Shown: positions 26,316 through 34,320 of the stretch, piece by piece | Layout of the letters: each line of letters starts with the position of its first letter | How positions within the stretch are numbered: position 1 is the first letter of the stretch | Assembly (NCBI GenBank): GCA_963677475.2 | Contig: CAXXQD010000021.1 | Span: 124,001 to 188,000 of the forward strand | Source of the DNA: JABMQB01 sp963677475 | GTDB taxonomy: Bacteria > Bacteroidota > Bacteroidia > Bacteroidales > Prolixibacteraceae | Length of the DNA: 64,000 nt | Reading direction: 5' to 3' | Position numbers and translations under genes: made by a program | Notes under the pieces: model-generated | What the model saw: only the letters and a program-made list of their open reading frames with translations | What the model was told of the DNA's origin: nothing | Databases searched by the model: none

Positions 26316-29126
26316 ATGAAACGATTAATTATTCTTTTTCTGGCAATTACTTTCATGCCATTTATGGCTAATTCCCAGAATATGATGGAAATGCCAGTCC
26401 CATTGGATGAAACAGTACGAACCGGCAAACTGGAGAACGGCCTAACGTATTACATCAAGCACAATGAAGAGCCTAAAGAAAGGGCAAGTTTTTACATTAT
26501 TCAAAACGTTGGGGCCCTTTTGGAAGATGATAACCAAAATGGGCTTGCCCACTTTTTGGAACATATGGCCTTCAATGGAACAGAGCATTTCGAGGGGAAA
26601 GGTATTATTAATACCCTGGAAAAACATGGTGTAGCATTTGGTAGAAACATTAACGCTTATACCTCATTTGGTGAAACTGTTTATAACATGAGCGATGTTC
26701 CTGTTCTGCATGAAGGATTGGTGGATACTTGTTTGTTGGTTTTACACGACTGGTCAAATTATCTTCTATTGACAGATGAGGAAATTGATGCAGAAAGAGG
26801 CGTAATTTCTGAAGAATGGAGAACACGCAGAAATGCCGGGTTTAGAATGAGGGCAACTTATTTCCCTGTTTTATTTAAAGGATCAAAATATGCAGAACGC
26901 GATGTGATTGGCGATCTTGACATCATTAAAAATTTCGAATACGAAACTTTACGTAAGTTTTACCACGACTGGTACCGAAGTGATTTGCAGGCAATCGCAG
27001 TTGTTGGCGACATTGACGTGGACGAAGTGGAAGGAAAAGTGAAAGAACTTTTCGCAAAAATCCCTGCTGTTGAAGATGCCCAAGAACGTCCTGATTTCAA
27101 AATTCCAGAACACGAAGAAACACTTTTTGTGGTTGCTACCGATAAAGAAGCACCTCAATCTTCTATTTCTATCTACATTAAGCATGAGGGTACAAAGGCA
27201 GAGGATAAAAACCTTGGTTATTTAAGGGGGCAGTATACCCATAATTTGTTCAATACCATGGTTAGGGAACGAATTAGTGAGCTTCTCCAAAAAGGTACAC
27301 CACCTTTTGTTGTTGGAGGAATTAGCTTTAGTGGCTTTATTGGAGGTTACGATGCGCTGTCTATTTCGGCAACTGCAAATCCAAACCAAGAAGATGTCGC
27401 TTTAAAAGCAATTTATACCGAAGCACAACGAATTGTTCAGCATGGTTTCCATGCATCGGAACTTGGCAGGGCAAAAACCAACCTGCTTACTTCCATGGAA
27501 AGCGCATACAAACAAAGGGACAAAATTAGTAACGACAGGTATGTTCGTGGATTCCAACAACATTACCTAAGTGGTGAACCTTATACCTCTGCCGAATTTG
27601 ACTGGCAATTTGGACAAAAAATATTGGAGACCATTGAGGTAGAAGAAATAAATGCCAAAGTAAAAGATTGGATTGTTCCTGCCAACAGGGTAATAATTGT
27701 AATGGGCCCCGAAGGCGAAGATGTAATTCACCTGACGGAAGACGAAGCACTTTCCATTATTTCGGAAGTTGAAGATTCTACCATCGATCCGTATGAAGAC
27801 AGTGCAGAAGTTACCTCTTTAATAAGTGAGGAACTCACAGGGTCTAAAGTAATTTCTGAAAAGAAATTGGAAGATCTTGATGCCATTGAATGGAAGCTTG
27901 CCAACAATGCGACGATAATTTATCGCCATGCCGATTACGAAAAAGATAATGTAACCATCAGGGCAATTAGTCCTGGCGGATCTTCAATATTTGAAGCGGA
28001 CGCCATGTCTTCAGCAATGATGTTGCCACAGTTTATAGGTGCTTTTGGTGTGGGTGAATTTGATGCAGTAGCTTTAAAAAAGGTACTTACAGGTAAAAAA
28101 GCAAGTGTGAACGTTGCTCTTGGCGATTTAAACGAATCGGTAGTTGGAAGCAGTACACCAAAGGATTTTGAAACGATGATGCAATTGTTGTACCTGCAAT
28201 TTGAGCAACCCAGATTTGATACTGAAGCATACGGGGCATTACAAAGCCGATATGTGGCATACCTTGCAAACATGGCCAATAACCCACAAAAAATAATGGG
28301 AGACTCTCTTTCATTAATCTTAACCGATTATAACGAGCGTACAAAACTGGTAACACCCGAATTATTTGATGATATATCGGTCGAAAAAATTGAAAAACTT
28401 TATACAGACCGTTTTCAGGATGCCGGGGATTTTACCTTCATAATTGTGGGCAATATTGAAGCAGAAGTGGCTAAAACGATGGCCGAAAAATATATAGGTT
28501 CGCTTAGTGATAATCCGAGGGAAGAGACCTGGATTGACCGAAAAGTAAGTGGACCGGAGGGAAAAACAGTGAAAGAAATTGAAATTCCCTTAGAAACCAA
28601 AAAGGCAAATGTGGTTATTAATATCAATAAAGAAATGCCTTATTCGCCAGCTGAGAACCTAAAACTTTCGGTATTACAAGCAATTTTAAGGTTGCGATAT
28701 ACCGAAGAAATAAGGGAAAAAGAAGGCGGGACATACGGAGTTCGGGTTTCTGCCAGTTCATCGCATTTCCCGGTTGCCGAAAAAACACTACAAATGCAAT
28801 TTGACACAGATCCTGAAAAAGCGAACCACCTGAAAAACCTATTAATCGTTGAGATTGATAAAATTATTGAAAACGGACCAACAGAAGAAGATCTGGATAA
28901 GGTTGTTAAAAATATGCTAAAAGAAAGGGAACAGGCAAAAGAGCATAATAACTATTGGATGGGCACATTAAGTACTTATTTATTGCACGGTTACAATAGG
29001 GATGCAGATGAGAATTTTGCTTCGGTTTTAAATTCAATGAGTACTGCTGATGTTCAAAAGTTTACTTCTGAATTAATGACAGGAAATAATTTGGTGGATA
29101 TTATTTTTAAACCAAAGCCAGAATAA
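26316..29126 (+). CDS. M16 family zinc metallopeptidase, exported
   Basis: A two-domain insulinase/pitrilysin-type peptidase. The inverted zinc motif HFLEH lies in GLAHFLEHMAFNGTEHF, with the distal Glu in the region DEEIDAERGVISEEWRTR. A second, inactive M16 module follows (about residues 500-930). The preferred start is the ATG at 26316, which opens a clean signal peptide MKRLIILFLAITFMPFMANSQ; an in-frame ATG at 26271 would add 15 residues before it. The mature protein is probably periplasmic and degrades peptides. It is divergent from the homocysteine genes and is followed by a strong terminator, so it is likely monocistronic. Confidence 0.94.
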   Translation: MKRLIILFLAITFMPFMANSQNMMEMPVPLDETVRTGKLENGLTYYIKHNEEPKERASFYIIQNVGALLEDDNQNGLAHFLEHMAFNGTEHFEGKGIINTLEKHGVAFGRNINAYTSFGETVYNMSDVPVLHEGLVDTCLLVLHDWSNYLLLTDEEIDAERGVISEEWRTRRNAGFRMRATYFPVLFKGSKYAERDVIGDLDIIKNFEYETLRKFYHDWYRSDLQAIAVVGDIDVDEVEGKVKELFAKIPAVEDAQERPDFKIPEHEETLFVVATDKEAPQSSISIYIKHEGTKAEDKNLGYLRGQYTHNLFNTMVRERISELLQKGTPPFVVGGISFSGFIGGYDALSISATANPNQEDVALKAIYTEAQRIVQHGFHASELGRAKTNLLTSMESAYKQRDKISNDRYVRGFQQHYLSGEPYTSAEFDWQFGQKILETIEVEEINAKVKDWIVPANRVIIVMGPEGEDVIHLTEDEALSIISEVEDSTIDPYEDSAEVTSLISEELTGSKVISEKKLEDLDAIEWKLANNATIIYRHADYEKDNVTIRAISPGGSSIFEADAMSSAMMLPQFIGAFGVGEFDAVALKKVLTGKKASVNVALGDLNESVVGSSTPKDFETMMQLLYLQFEQPRFDTEAYGALQSRYVAYLANMANNPQKIMGDSLSLILTDYNERTKLVTPELFDDISVEKIEKLYTDRFQDAGDFTFIIVGNIEAEVAKTMAEKYIGSLSDNPREETWIDRKVSGPEGKTVKEIEIPLETKKANVVININKEMPYSPAENLKLSVLQAILRLRYTEEIREKEGGTYGVRVSASSSHFPVAEKTLQMQFDTDPEKANHLKNLLIVEIDKIIENGPTEEDLDKVVKNMLKEREQAKEHNNYWMGTLSTYLLHGYNRDADENFASVLNSMSTADVQKFTSELMTGNNLVDIIFKPKPE

Positions 29127-29131
29127 AAGTA

Positions 29132-29185
29132 TAATCAATAAATGCGGAACCTGGGTTCTGCATTTATTGATTACATTATTTTTTA
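29132..29185 (+). terminator. strong terminator after the M16 peptidase gene
   Basis: TAATCAATAAATGC (29132-29145) pairs perfectly with GCATTTATTGATTA (29160-29173), extended inward by GAAC/GTTC. The sequence that follows is ACATTATTTTTTAAA. Confidence 0.85.
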
Positions 29186-29212
29186 AATTATCAGCGGTTT
29201 TCAAAACTTTTC

Positions 29213-29244
29213 CTTGTGTAATTTAGCTTAATGTTGTAAACTTG
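29213..29244 (+). promoter_or_regulatory. probable tRNA promoter
   Basis: CTTG (29213-29216), 20 bp, then TAAACTTG (29237-29244) followed by CACTCC. This is one base from the TAnnTTTG consensus and lies 61 bp before the tRNA. Confidence 0.55.
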
Positions 29245-29305
29245 CACTCCGAAAATAAATAATTCGGGAAATCGTTTAGTCCTGTTCAAAGGGAAAACAT
29301 ATTTC

Positions 29306-29381
<76 letters not shown>

Positions 29382-29390
29382 GAAAACAGA

Positions 29391-29419
29391 GGGGAGGATA
29401 AAAACCTTCCCTTTTTTTT
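29391..29419 (+). terminator. terminator after the tRNA, copied in each repeat unit
   Basis: GGGGAGG-ATAAAAA-CCTTCCC is followed by eight T residues. The same element recurs at 29780-29808, 30169-30197 and 30558-30586, immediately before each GIY-YIG ORF, so those ORFs would need a promoter beyond the hairpin or read-through. Confidence 0.85.
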
Positions 29420-29430
29420 ATTTTACCCCT

Positions 29431-29727
29431 ATGATAGCATATACGTACATTTTATTCAGTAAAAAACTTGACAGGTATTACATTGGTTCCACACAATTAA
29501 TGCCGGAAGACAGGTTAAAACAACACCTCTCAAAAATATATGGCAACTCAAAATTCACGGCTAAAGCAAACGATTGGAAAATACGTTTTGCTGTTGAATG
29601 CCCAACTATTCACGTTGCAAGAAAAATTGAAGCCCACCTTAAGAAAATGAAAAACCGAAAATACCTGGAATGGCTTTTTGATAATCCTCAAGCAGTTGAT
29701 AAAATAAAAGCAAAATTTTTACCTTAA
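29431..29727 (+). CDS. GIY-YIG nuclease domain protein, copy 1
   Basis: A 98-residue single-domain GIY-YIG protein. It starts MIAYTYILFSKKLDRYYIGST, where YTYIL and YYIGS are the two halves of the signature. An Arg is expected further on (EDRLKQHLSK), and the C-terminus KIEAHLKKMKNRKYLEWLF completes a small URI/UvrC-type fold. ATG at 29431 is chosen; a GTG farther upstream would lie inside the tRNA and read through the terminator. Proteins of this size nick or cut DNA and, as I recall, are often found next to RNA genes in Bacteroidota. There is no ribosome site of Shine-Dalgarno type. Confidence 0.88.
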   Translation: MIAYTYILFSKKLDRYYIGSTQLMPEDRLKQHLSKIYGNSKFTAKANDWKIRFAVECPTIHVARKIEAHLKKMKNRKYLEWLFDNPQAVDKIKAKFLP

Positions 29728-29819
29728 AGCCCTGGTCCACCCCGATTGAACCGGGGCAGGTGGGGCCACCGAAAACAGAGGGGAGGATAAAAACCTTCCC
29801 TTTTTTTTATTTTACCCCT

Positions 29820-30116
29820 ATGATAGCATATACGTACATTTTATTCAGTAAAAAACTTGACAGGTATTACATTGGTTCCACACAATTAATGCCGGAAGAC
29901 AGGTTAAAACAACACCTCTCAAAAATATATGGCAACTCAAAATTCACGGCTAAAGCAAACGATTGGAAAATACGTTTTGCTGTTGAATGCCCAACTATTC
30001 ACGTTGCAAGAAAAATTGAAGCCCACCTTAAGAAAATGAAAAACCGAAAATACCTGGAATGGCTTTTTGATAATCCTCAAGCAGTTGATAAAATAAAAGC
30101 AAAATTTTTACCTTAA
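29820..30116 (+). CDS. GIY-YIG nuclease domain protein, copy 2
   Basis: Identical in protein sequence and, as far as I can see, in DNA to the copy at 29431. It lies exactly 389 bp downstream of that copy, behind its own copy of the terminator hairpin. Confidence 0.86.
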   Translation: MIAYTYILFSKKLDRYYIGSTQLMPEDRLKQHLSKIYGNSKFTAKANDWKIRFAVECPTIHVARKIEAHLKKMKNRKYLEWLFDNPQAVDKIKAKFLP

Positions 30117-30208
30117 AGCCCTGGTCCACCCCGATTGAACCGGGGCAGGTGGGGCCACCGAAAACAGAGGGGAGGATAAAAACCTTCCCTTTTTTTTATT
30201 TTACCCCT

Positions 30209-30505
30209 ATGATAGCATATACGTACATTTTATTCAGTAAAAAACTTGACAGGTATTACATTGGTTCCACACAATTAATGCCGGAAGACAGGTTAAAACA
30301 ACACCTCTCAAAAATATATGGCAACTCAAAATTCACGGCTAAAGCAAACGATTGGAAAATACGTTTTGCTGTTGAATGCCCAACTATTCACGTTGCAAGA
30401 AAAATTGAAGCCCACCTTAAGAAAATGAAAAACCGAAAATACCTGGAATGGCTTTTTGATAATCCTCAAGCAGTTGATAAAATAAAAGCAAAATTTTTAC
30501 CTTAA
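30209..30505 (+). CDS. GIY-YIG nuclease domain protein, copy 3
   Basis: The third identical copy, 389 bp after the second. Its stop is followed by another tRNA-3'-end-like segment leading into the truncated fourth unit. Confidence 0.86.
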   Translation: MIAYTYILFSKKLDRYYIGSTQLMPEDRLKQHLSKIYGNSKFTAKANDWKIRFAVECPTIHVARKIEAHLKKMKNRKYLEWLFDNPQAVDKIKAKFLP

Positions 30506-30597
30506 AGCCCTGGTCCACCCCGATTGAACCGGGGCAGGTGGGGCCACCGAAAACAGAGGGGAGGATAAAAACCTTCCCTTTTTTTTATTTTACCCCT

Positions 30598-30801
30598 ATG
30601 ATAGCATATACGTACATTTTATTCAGTAAAAAACTTGACAGGTATTACATTGGTTCCACACAATTAATGCCGGAAGACAGGTTAAAACAACACCTCTCAA
30701 AAATATATGGCAACTCAAAATTCACGGCTAAAGCAAACGACTGGAATATCAATACTTACATTCAACCCAAGTTATTTTCGGTGTACTGTAACGTGAAATG
30801 A
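30598..30801 (+). pseudogene. GIY-YIG ORF, truncated fourth copy
   Basis: The first 48 codons match the complete copies, up to TAKANDW, then the sequence changes abruptly at about 30741 and the frame ends 20 codons later in unrelated residues overlapping the histidine kinase tail. Half of the domain, including the conserved C-terminal helix, is missing, so it is unlikely to be active. The break marks one end of the amplified region. Confidence 0.8.
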
Positions 30802-32513
30802 AACTGGCTACCCATTCCAGGCTCACTTTCAACCCAAAATCTACCATGGTGCCTTTCTACAAATTCTTTGCAAAGAACAAGTCCCAAACCAGTGCCTTTT
30901 TCCCCGGCAGTGCCTTTTTTACTGCTTGCCGTTTCAAGAACAAATAATTTATCGATATTCTCTTGCAAAATACCAACTCCGTTATCTTTAACCGTAATTT
31001 GAACTTGATTATAATCTGTAGTTGCGGAAAGAACAATTTGCCCTCCTTTGTTTGTGAATTTTATGGCGTTCGACATCAGGTTACGAACAATTGTATTGAG
31101 CATGTTTTTATCCGCAAAAACCTCGATGTCATTTGGTATTTTTATATCAACTGAAATACCTTTTTTATTAGCCTGCACCATCATCAAAGATATCAAATCC
31201 CCTAAGCTTGCTAATAGGTTTATGCTTTTAGGTTTAAATTCGATCCTGTTCGATTGGCTTTGTGCCCATTCTAAAAGATTAACCAATAGATTGAATGTTT
31301 CGTTCAGGGTCTTATTTATTATTGATACAAATTTCTCAATTTCCTCTTTATTGCATTCATCAATTTTTTGTTGTAATATTTCGCCAAAACCGATCAATGC
31401 ATTAAATGGTCCTTTTAAATCGTGTGCAATAATAGAAAAAAACTTATCCTTCGTATTGTTTGATTTTTGTAACTCATGGGAATAGTTTTCTATCTGTGAT
31501 TTCTGTTTTAAAATAACTTCATATTTACGGGCATTTGCAATGGATATCCCAAGAATCTGTCCAATGTTTTTACTCATTGACTTGTATTCTGTTAAAAACT
31601 TTGAAAATTGAATACCTTCGACTGTATAAGCCCCAAATATTTCGTTTGAATAATCAATTTTAAAAGAAAAACTATTTTCTGCTGTGCATTCTATCTGGGA
31701 ACTTATCCCTGTAAAACTAATGCTTTCAGAGGTTTTATCCGCATTAAATTTTGTGTATGTAATAATTGACGGGGCAAATAAGATATTTAACAAATTAAAT
31801 CCTGATGATATTATTTCATCTTCATTTGTAAGATTAAATATGGATTCAAGTTGACTAAAAATTACCGAATAATCTGCACTATGTTTTGCAACTTTAGAGA
31901 TTCTTTTATTTAGATCTTTTCTTTCTGTCTCATTTCTCCAGTTTAATACCAGAGAATCAATATACATTTTACAGTATGACAATCCAATGGGCAATATCTC
32001 ATAGGGTAGTTGCATATAATTTGACAATGCCTTTAATTTTGGCAAATAATCTCCTGATATTTTTGTGTCTAAAAAGAGAATCCCGCTCATTGATTCATTA
32101 AAAAATTTTTTAGCTGTATTTTTATCAAATCCCCAATTTTTTATATGATAATCATAAGATCTCAACCAACCGTTGGTTACGATGTAATAACCTTTTGAGA
32201 TATAATGCAATAGCATATCATGATTAATTATAACTTCAAAACACTGCTTTAAGGTTATAATTTTGCACCTTGAATTTAATTGTTCGGGACTATTGACCAA
32301 TGAATTGCAGGTACTGCTTAAAATAATCAGGTCGTTACCTTCCGAATCGGCTTTTGCAATAATTTTATCAAATATACTCTTAGTTAATGAATTAGCCGTG
32401 CAATTCGCCGGAAAACCAATGAGGTTAACATCAGGGTACCCGCCTGATCCGATTACTTCGGCAATTTCCGGACTTAAAAAATTACAAGCAGAAATAGTAA
32501 GTTTCTTTCGCAT
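30762..32513 (-). CDS. histidine kinase with DUF1638-like N-terminal domain
   Basis: A 583-residue soluble sensor kinase. The C-terminal half is classical: FFSIIAHDLKGPFNALIGF with phospho-acceptor His364, NLMSNAIKF (N box), DNGVGI (G1) and GEKGTGLGLVLCKEF (G2). Residues 1-190 have no PAS or membrane segment. They resemble DUF1638 (ANCTAN, DLIILSSTCNSL, YIVTNGWLRSYD, FLDTK, PYEILPIGLSYCKMYIDSL), a family I recall near corrinoid methyltransferases. Several cysteines there could bind metal. A middle region (about 225-330) may be GAF-like. The gene starts 12 bp after the UroD-like gene, so the signal is probably the state of that enzyme or its corrinoid partner. ATG at 32513 is preferred over the TTG one codon upstream. 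Confidence 0.85.
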   Translation of the reverse strand: MRKKLTISACNFLSPEIAEVIGSGGYPDVNLIGFPANCTANSLTKSIFDKIIAKADSEGNDLIILSSTCNSLVNSPEQLNSRCKIITLKQCFEVIINHDMLLHYISKGYYIVTNGWLRSYDYHIKNWGFDKNTAKKFFNESMSGILFLDTKISGDYLPKLKALSNYMQLPYEILPIGLSYCKMYIDSLVLNWRNETERKDLNKRISKVAKHSADYSVIFSQLESIFNLTNEDEIISSGFNLLNILFAPSIITYTKFNADKTSESISFTGISSQIECTAENSFSFKIDYSNEIFGAYTVEGIQFSKFLTEYKSMSKNIGQILGISIANARKYEVILKQKSQIENYSHELQKSNNTKDKFFSIIAHDLKGPFNALIGFGEILQQKIDECNKEEIEKFVSIINKTLNETFNLLVNLLEWAQSQSNRIEFKPKSINLLASLGDLISLMMVQANKKGISVDIKIPNDIEVFADKNMLNTIVRNLMSNAIKFTNKGGQIVLSATTDYNQVQITVKDNGVGILQENIDKLFVLETASSKKGTAGEKGTGLGLVLCKEFVERHHGRFWVESEPGMGSQFHFTLQYTENNLG

Positions 32514-32525
32514 CAAAAATAAATT

Positions 32526-33566
32526 CTAAGCAATAGGGTATTTCCCTGCAGTTTTTACTGTATCGGCAATGGTCAACAAAATTTCATCTTTTACCTGAAA
32601 AGGAATCTCTCCGTGGTTATCTGATAAGATGAAACCGCCCCCTTCTGCACCCTTTTTAATTGTTTCTTTTACAATATCCCTGGTTTCTTTAACGGTCCAA
32701 CGTCTCATTTCAACCCCATTTAGGTTACCAAGTACTGTGAGTTTGTTTTTAAATTTTTCTTTTACTTCAATTATATTTTCCTTAGAACTAACCCCAACAA
32801 CAGCAGTTCCGGTTTCTGGAATCAAATCGGCGATTGGCAAACAATTACCCGAAGCAAAATGCGTTGCCGTGGGCCCTTTAATTTTTGAGATGGTACGTTT
32901 TGCTATTTCAAAACCCGTTTTTACGTATAATTCCCTGGGAATCATTGAAACGGATGAAACTGGATCAAAATAGCAAATGGCAGTTGCCCCTGCTTCAAGT
33001 TGCGCATTACTCCAATCGACACAAAACGCTTCATTAATTTTCATTAATTGATTGAATTCTTCAGGATGATAATGCATTAGTTCAAAATACTTTTCAAATC
33101 CCAATTGCATTACCGGCAACGAAAAAGGTGACATGGCAACCCCAATAATTGGTGTTTCCCCTTTAGAAAATTCTTTTAGTATTTGAGTTGCTTCCAACAC
33201 TTTATGTAAAACCTTTGTTTCTCTGACTTTTGGAGCTTGTATGCTTTTTATATCCGAGATGTTCTTAATTATTGGTTCTCCAGAATTTGGAGGTCCATCT
33301 TCTCGATAAAAAACTTTGGCGCCAAAAGCTTCAACTTCAATTGGTGCATGAAAAAAGGAATAATAACAGTCGTTACTGTACTTGTTCCTTAGGATTTTTT
33401 GCCCTTTGGCAACATACTCAGCTTTCGAGAAGTATTCCTGAATAGTTAATCCTAATTCTTTCGCCCCATGCATTGAAAGGAGTAAAAAAAGGGGTACCCT
33501 ATCGGGCTCTTTATGCGAAAGTGCTGTAAGCACCCGCTCCATCGATGTCATTTCCTTTGCTTTCAT
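32526..33566 (-). CDS. UroD/MtaA-family methyltransferase (corrinoid-linked)
   Basis: The protein (346 residues) has the uroporphyrinogen decarboxylase fold used by MtaA, MtbA and CmuA to move methyl groups between corrinoid proteins and acceptors such as coenzyme M or THF. Signs are MERVLTALSHKEPDRVPLF at the N-terminus, AGATAICYFDPVSSVSMIP, and ATHFASGNCLPI. The zinc site differs: the usual H-x-C is H236-F-A, and the distal Cys is replaced by His318 in LSDNHGEIP, leaving H236, C242 and H318 as candidate ligands. Its ATG overlaps the corrinoid protein stop by 4 bp. A true decarboxylase role is unlikely, since arginines of the UroD active site (such as RQAGRY) are absent. Confidence 0.88.
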   Translation of the reverse strand: MKAKEMTSMERVLTALSHKEPDRVPLFLLLSMHGAKELGLTIQEYFSKAEYVAKGQKILRNKYSNDCYYSFFHAPIEVEAFGAKVFYREDGPPNSGEPIIKNISDIKSIQAPKVRETKVLHKVLEATQILKEFSKGETPIIGVAMSPFSLPVMQLGFEKYFELMHYHPEEFNQLMKINEAFCVDWSNAQLEAGATAICYFDPVSSVSMIPRELYVKTGFEIAKRTISKIKGPTATHFASGNCLPIADLIPETGTAVVGVSSKENIIEVKEKFKNKLTVLGNLNGVEMRRWTVKETRDIVKETIKKGAEGGGFILSDNHGEIPFQVKDEILLTIADTVKTAGKYPIA

Positions 33567-34201
33567 ACTGCTTTATCCATTAGTTGAGTAACAATTTGTA
33601 GAGCCTCCGACGAGTCTTTTCCATAATAATGAGCACCTGTTTCGAGCCAAAGTTTTTCATCAAACCTAAATGGTGCACCTCCAACAATTATTTTCACATC
33701 GACCTCTTTTAACTTATGAACCAAATCTTTTATTCGGATTGCAGATGGGAGCATTAATACAGAGAGCAGCAAAATTTTTATTTTTTCCTGATGCACAATT
33801 TTCACTATCTGATCGGTTGTTAAGCCGCCTCCAATGTCAAGCAATTCGATACCACTAGCCCTAAGGGTGGCATAAACAATTCTTTTCCCCAATAGATGAA
33901 AATCTTCAAATACACCAATGGCGGTTTTGGGTTGGTGTTTTCGTACGGGGCTCTGAGGGGGAAGGATTTTATCGATAATCTTCTCGCAAATTAAGCTGCT
34001 CATATAAACCTGCGACAAAGAAACTTCTCCAATTTCCCAGGAATTCCCAATCTTACTTAGGGTTTCAGAAATTAATACTCCGGCAGTTTCAATGGGCGAA
34101 GATGTTTTTGTCGCTTCAACAATAATATTTTCTGCCTCTTCTTCATTTAGCTCAATAAGTGCCCTTTCTAAATATTTACTTGAGACTTCAACTAAATTCA
34201 T
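33563..34201 (-). CDS. corrinoid (B12-binding) methyl-carrier protein
   Basis: A two-domain carrier (212 residues) like MtaC/MtbC. The N-terminal helical cap (about 1-85) contains GNSWEIGEVSLSQVYMSS. The Rossmann-type B12 domain carries D-x-H-x-x-G as EDFHLLGKR, with H102 the predicted lower ligand to cobalt, then LLDIGGG, LLLSVLMLPS and IIVGGAPF lining the nucleotide tail. It would cycle between methyl-Co(III) and Co(I). The gene overlaps the methyltransferase by 4 bp and follows the hybrid kinase by 119 bp. No MtaB, MttB or other substrate methyltransferase is in the window, so the source of the methyl group is unknown. Confidence 0.92.
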   Translation of the reverse strand: MNLVEVSSKYLERALIELNEEEAENIIVEATKTSSPIETAGVLISETLSKIGNSWEIGEVSLSQVYMSSLICEKIIDKILPPQSPVRKHQPKTAIGVFEDFHLLGKRIVYATLRASGIELLDIGGGLTTDQIVKIVHQEKIKILLLSVLMLPSAIRIKDLVHKLKEVDVKIIVGGAPFRFDEKLWLETGAHYYGKDSSEALQIVTQLMDKAV

Positions 34202-34320
34202 ACGAACCTATTCTTTAATTAATCCAAATTTTCTTCCAATGTACTCCAGCAATTCCGCTAGATATATGCTCTATAAGTTAGCAAATTTTTTCTTTCAGGG
34301 AAAGAGGATAAATCATCTAT

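Noticed and set aside
32526..33566. Uroporphyrinogen decarboxylase of haem synthesis (hemE)
   Set aside because: It lacks the RQAGRY N-terminal signature and overlaps a corrinoid carrier gene; it fits the methyltransferase branch of the fold.
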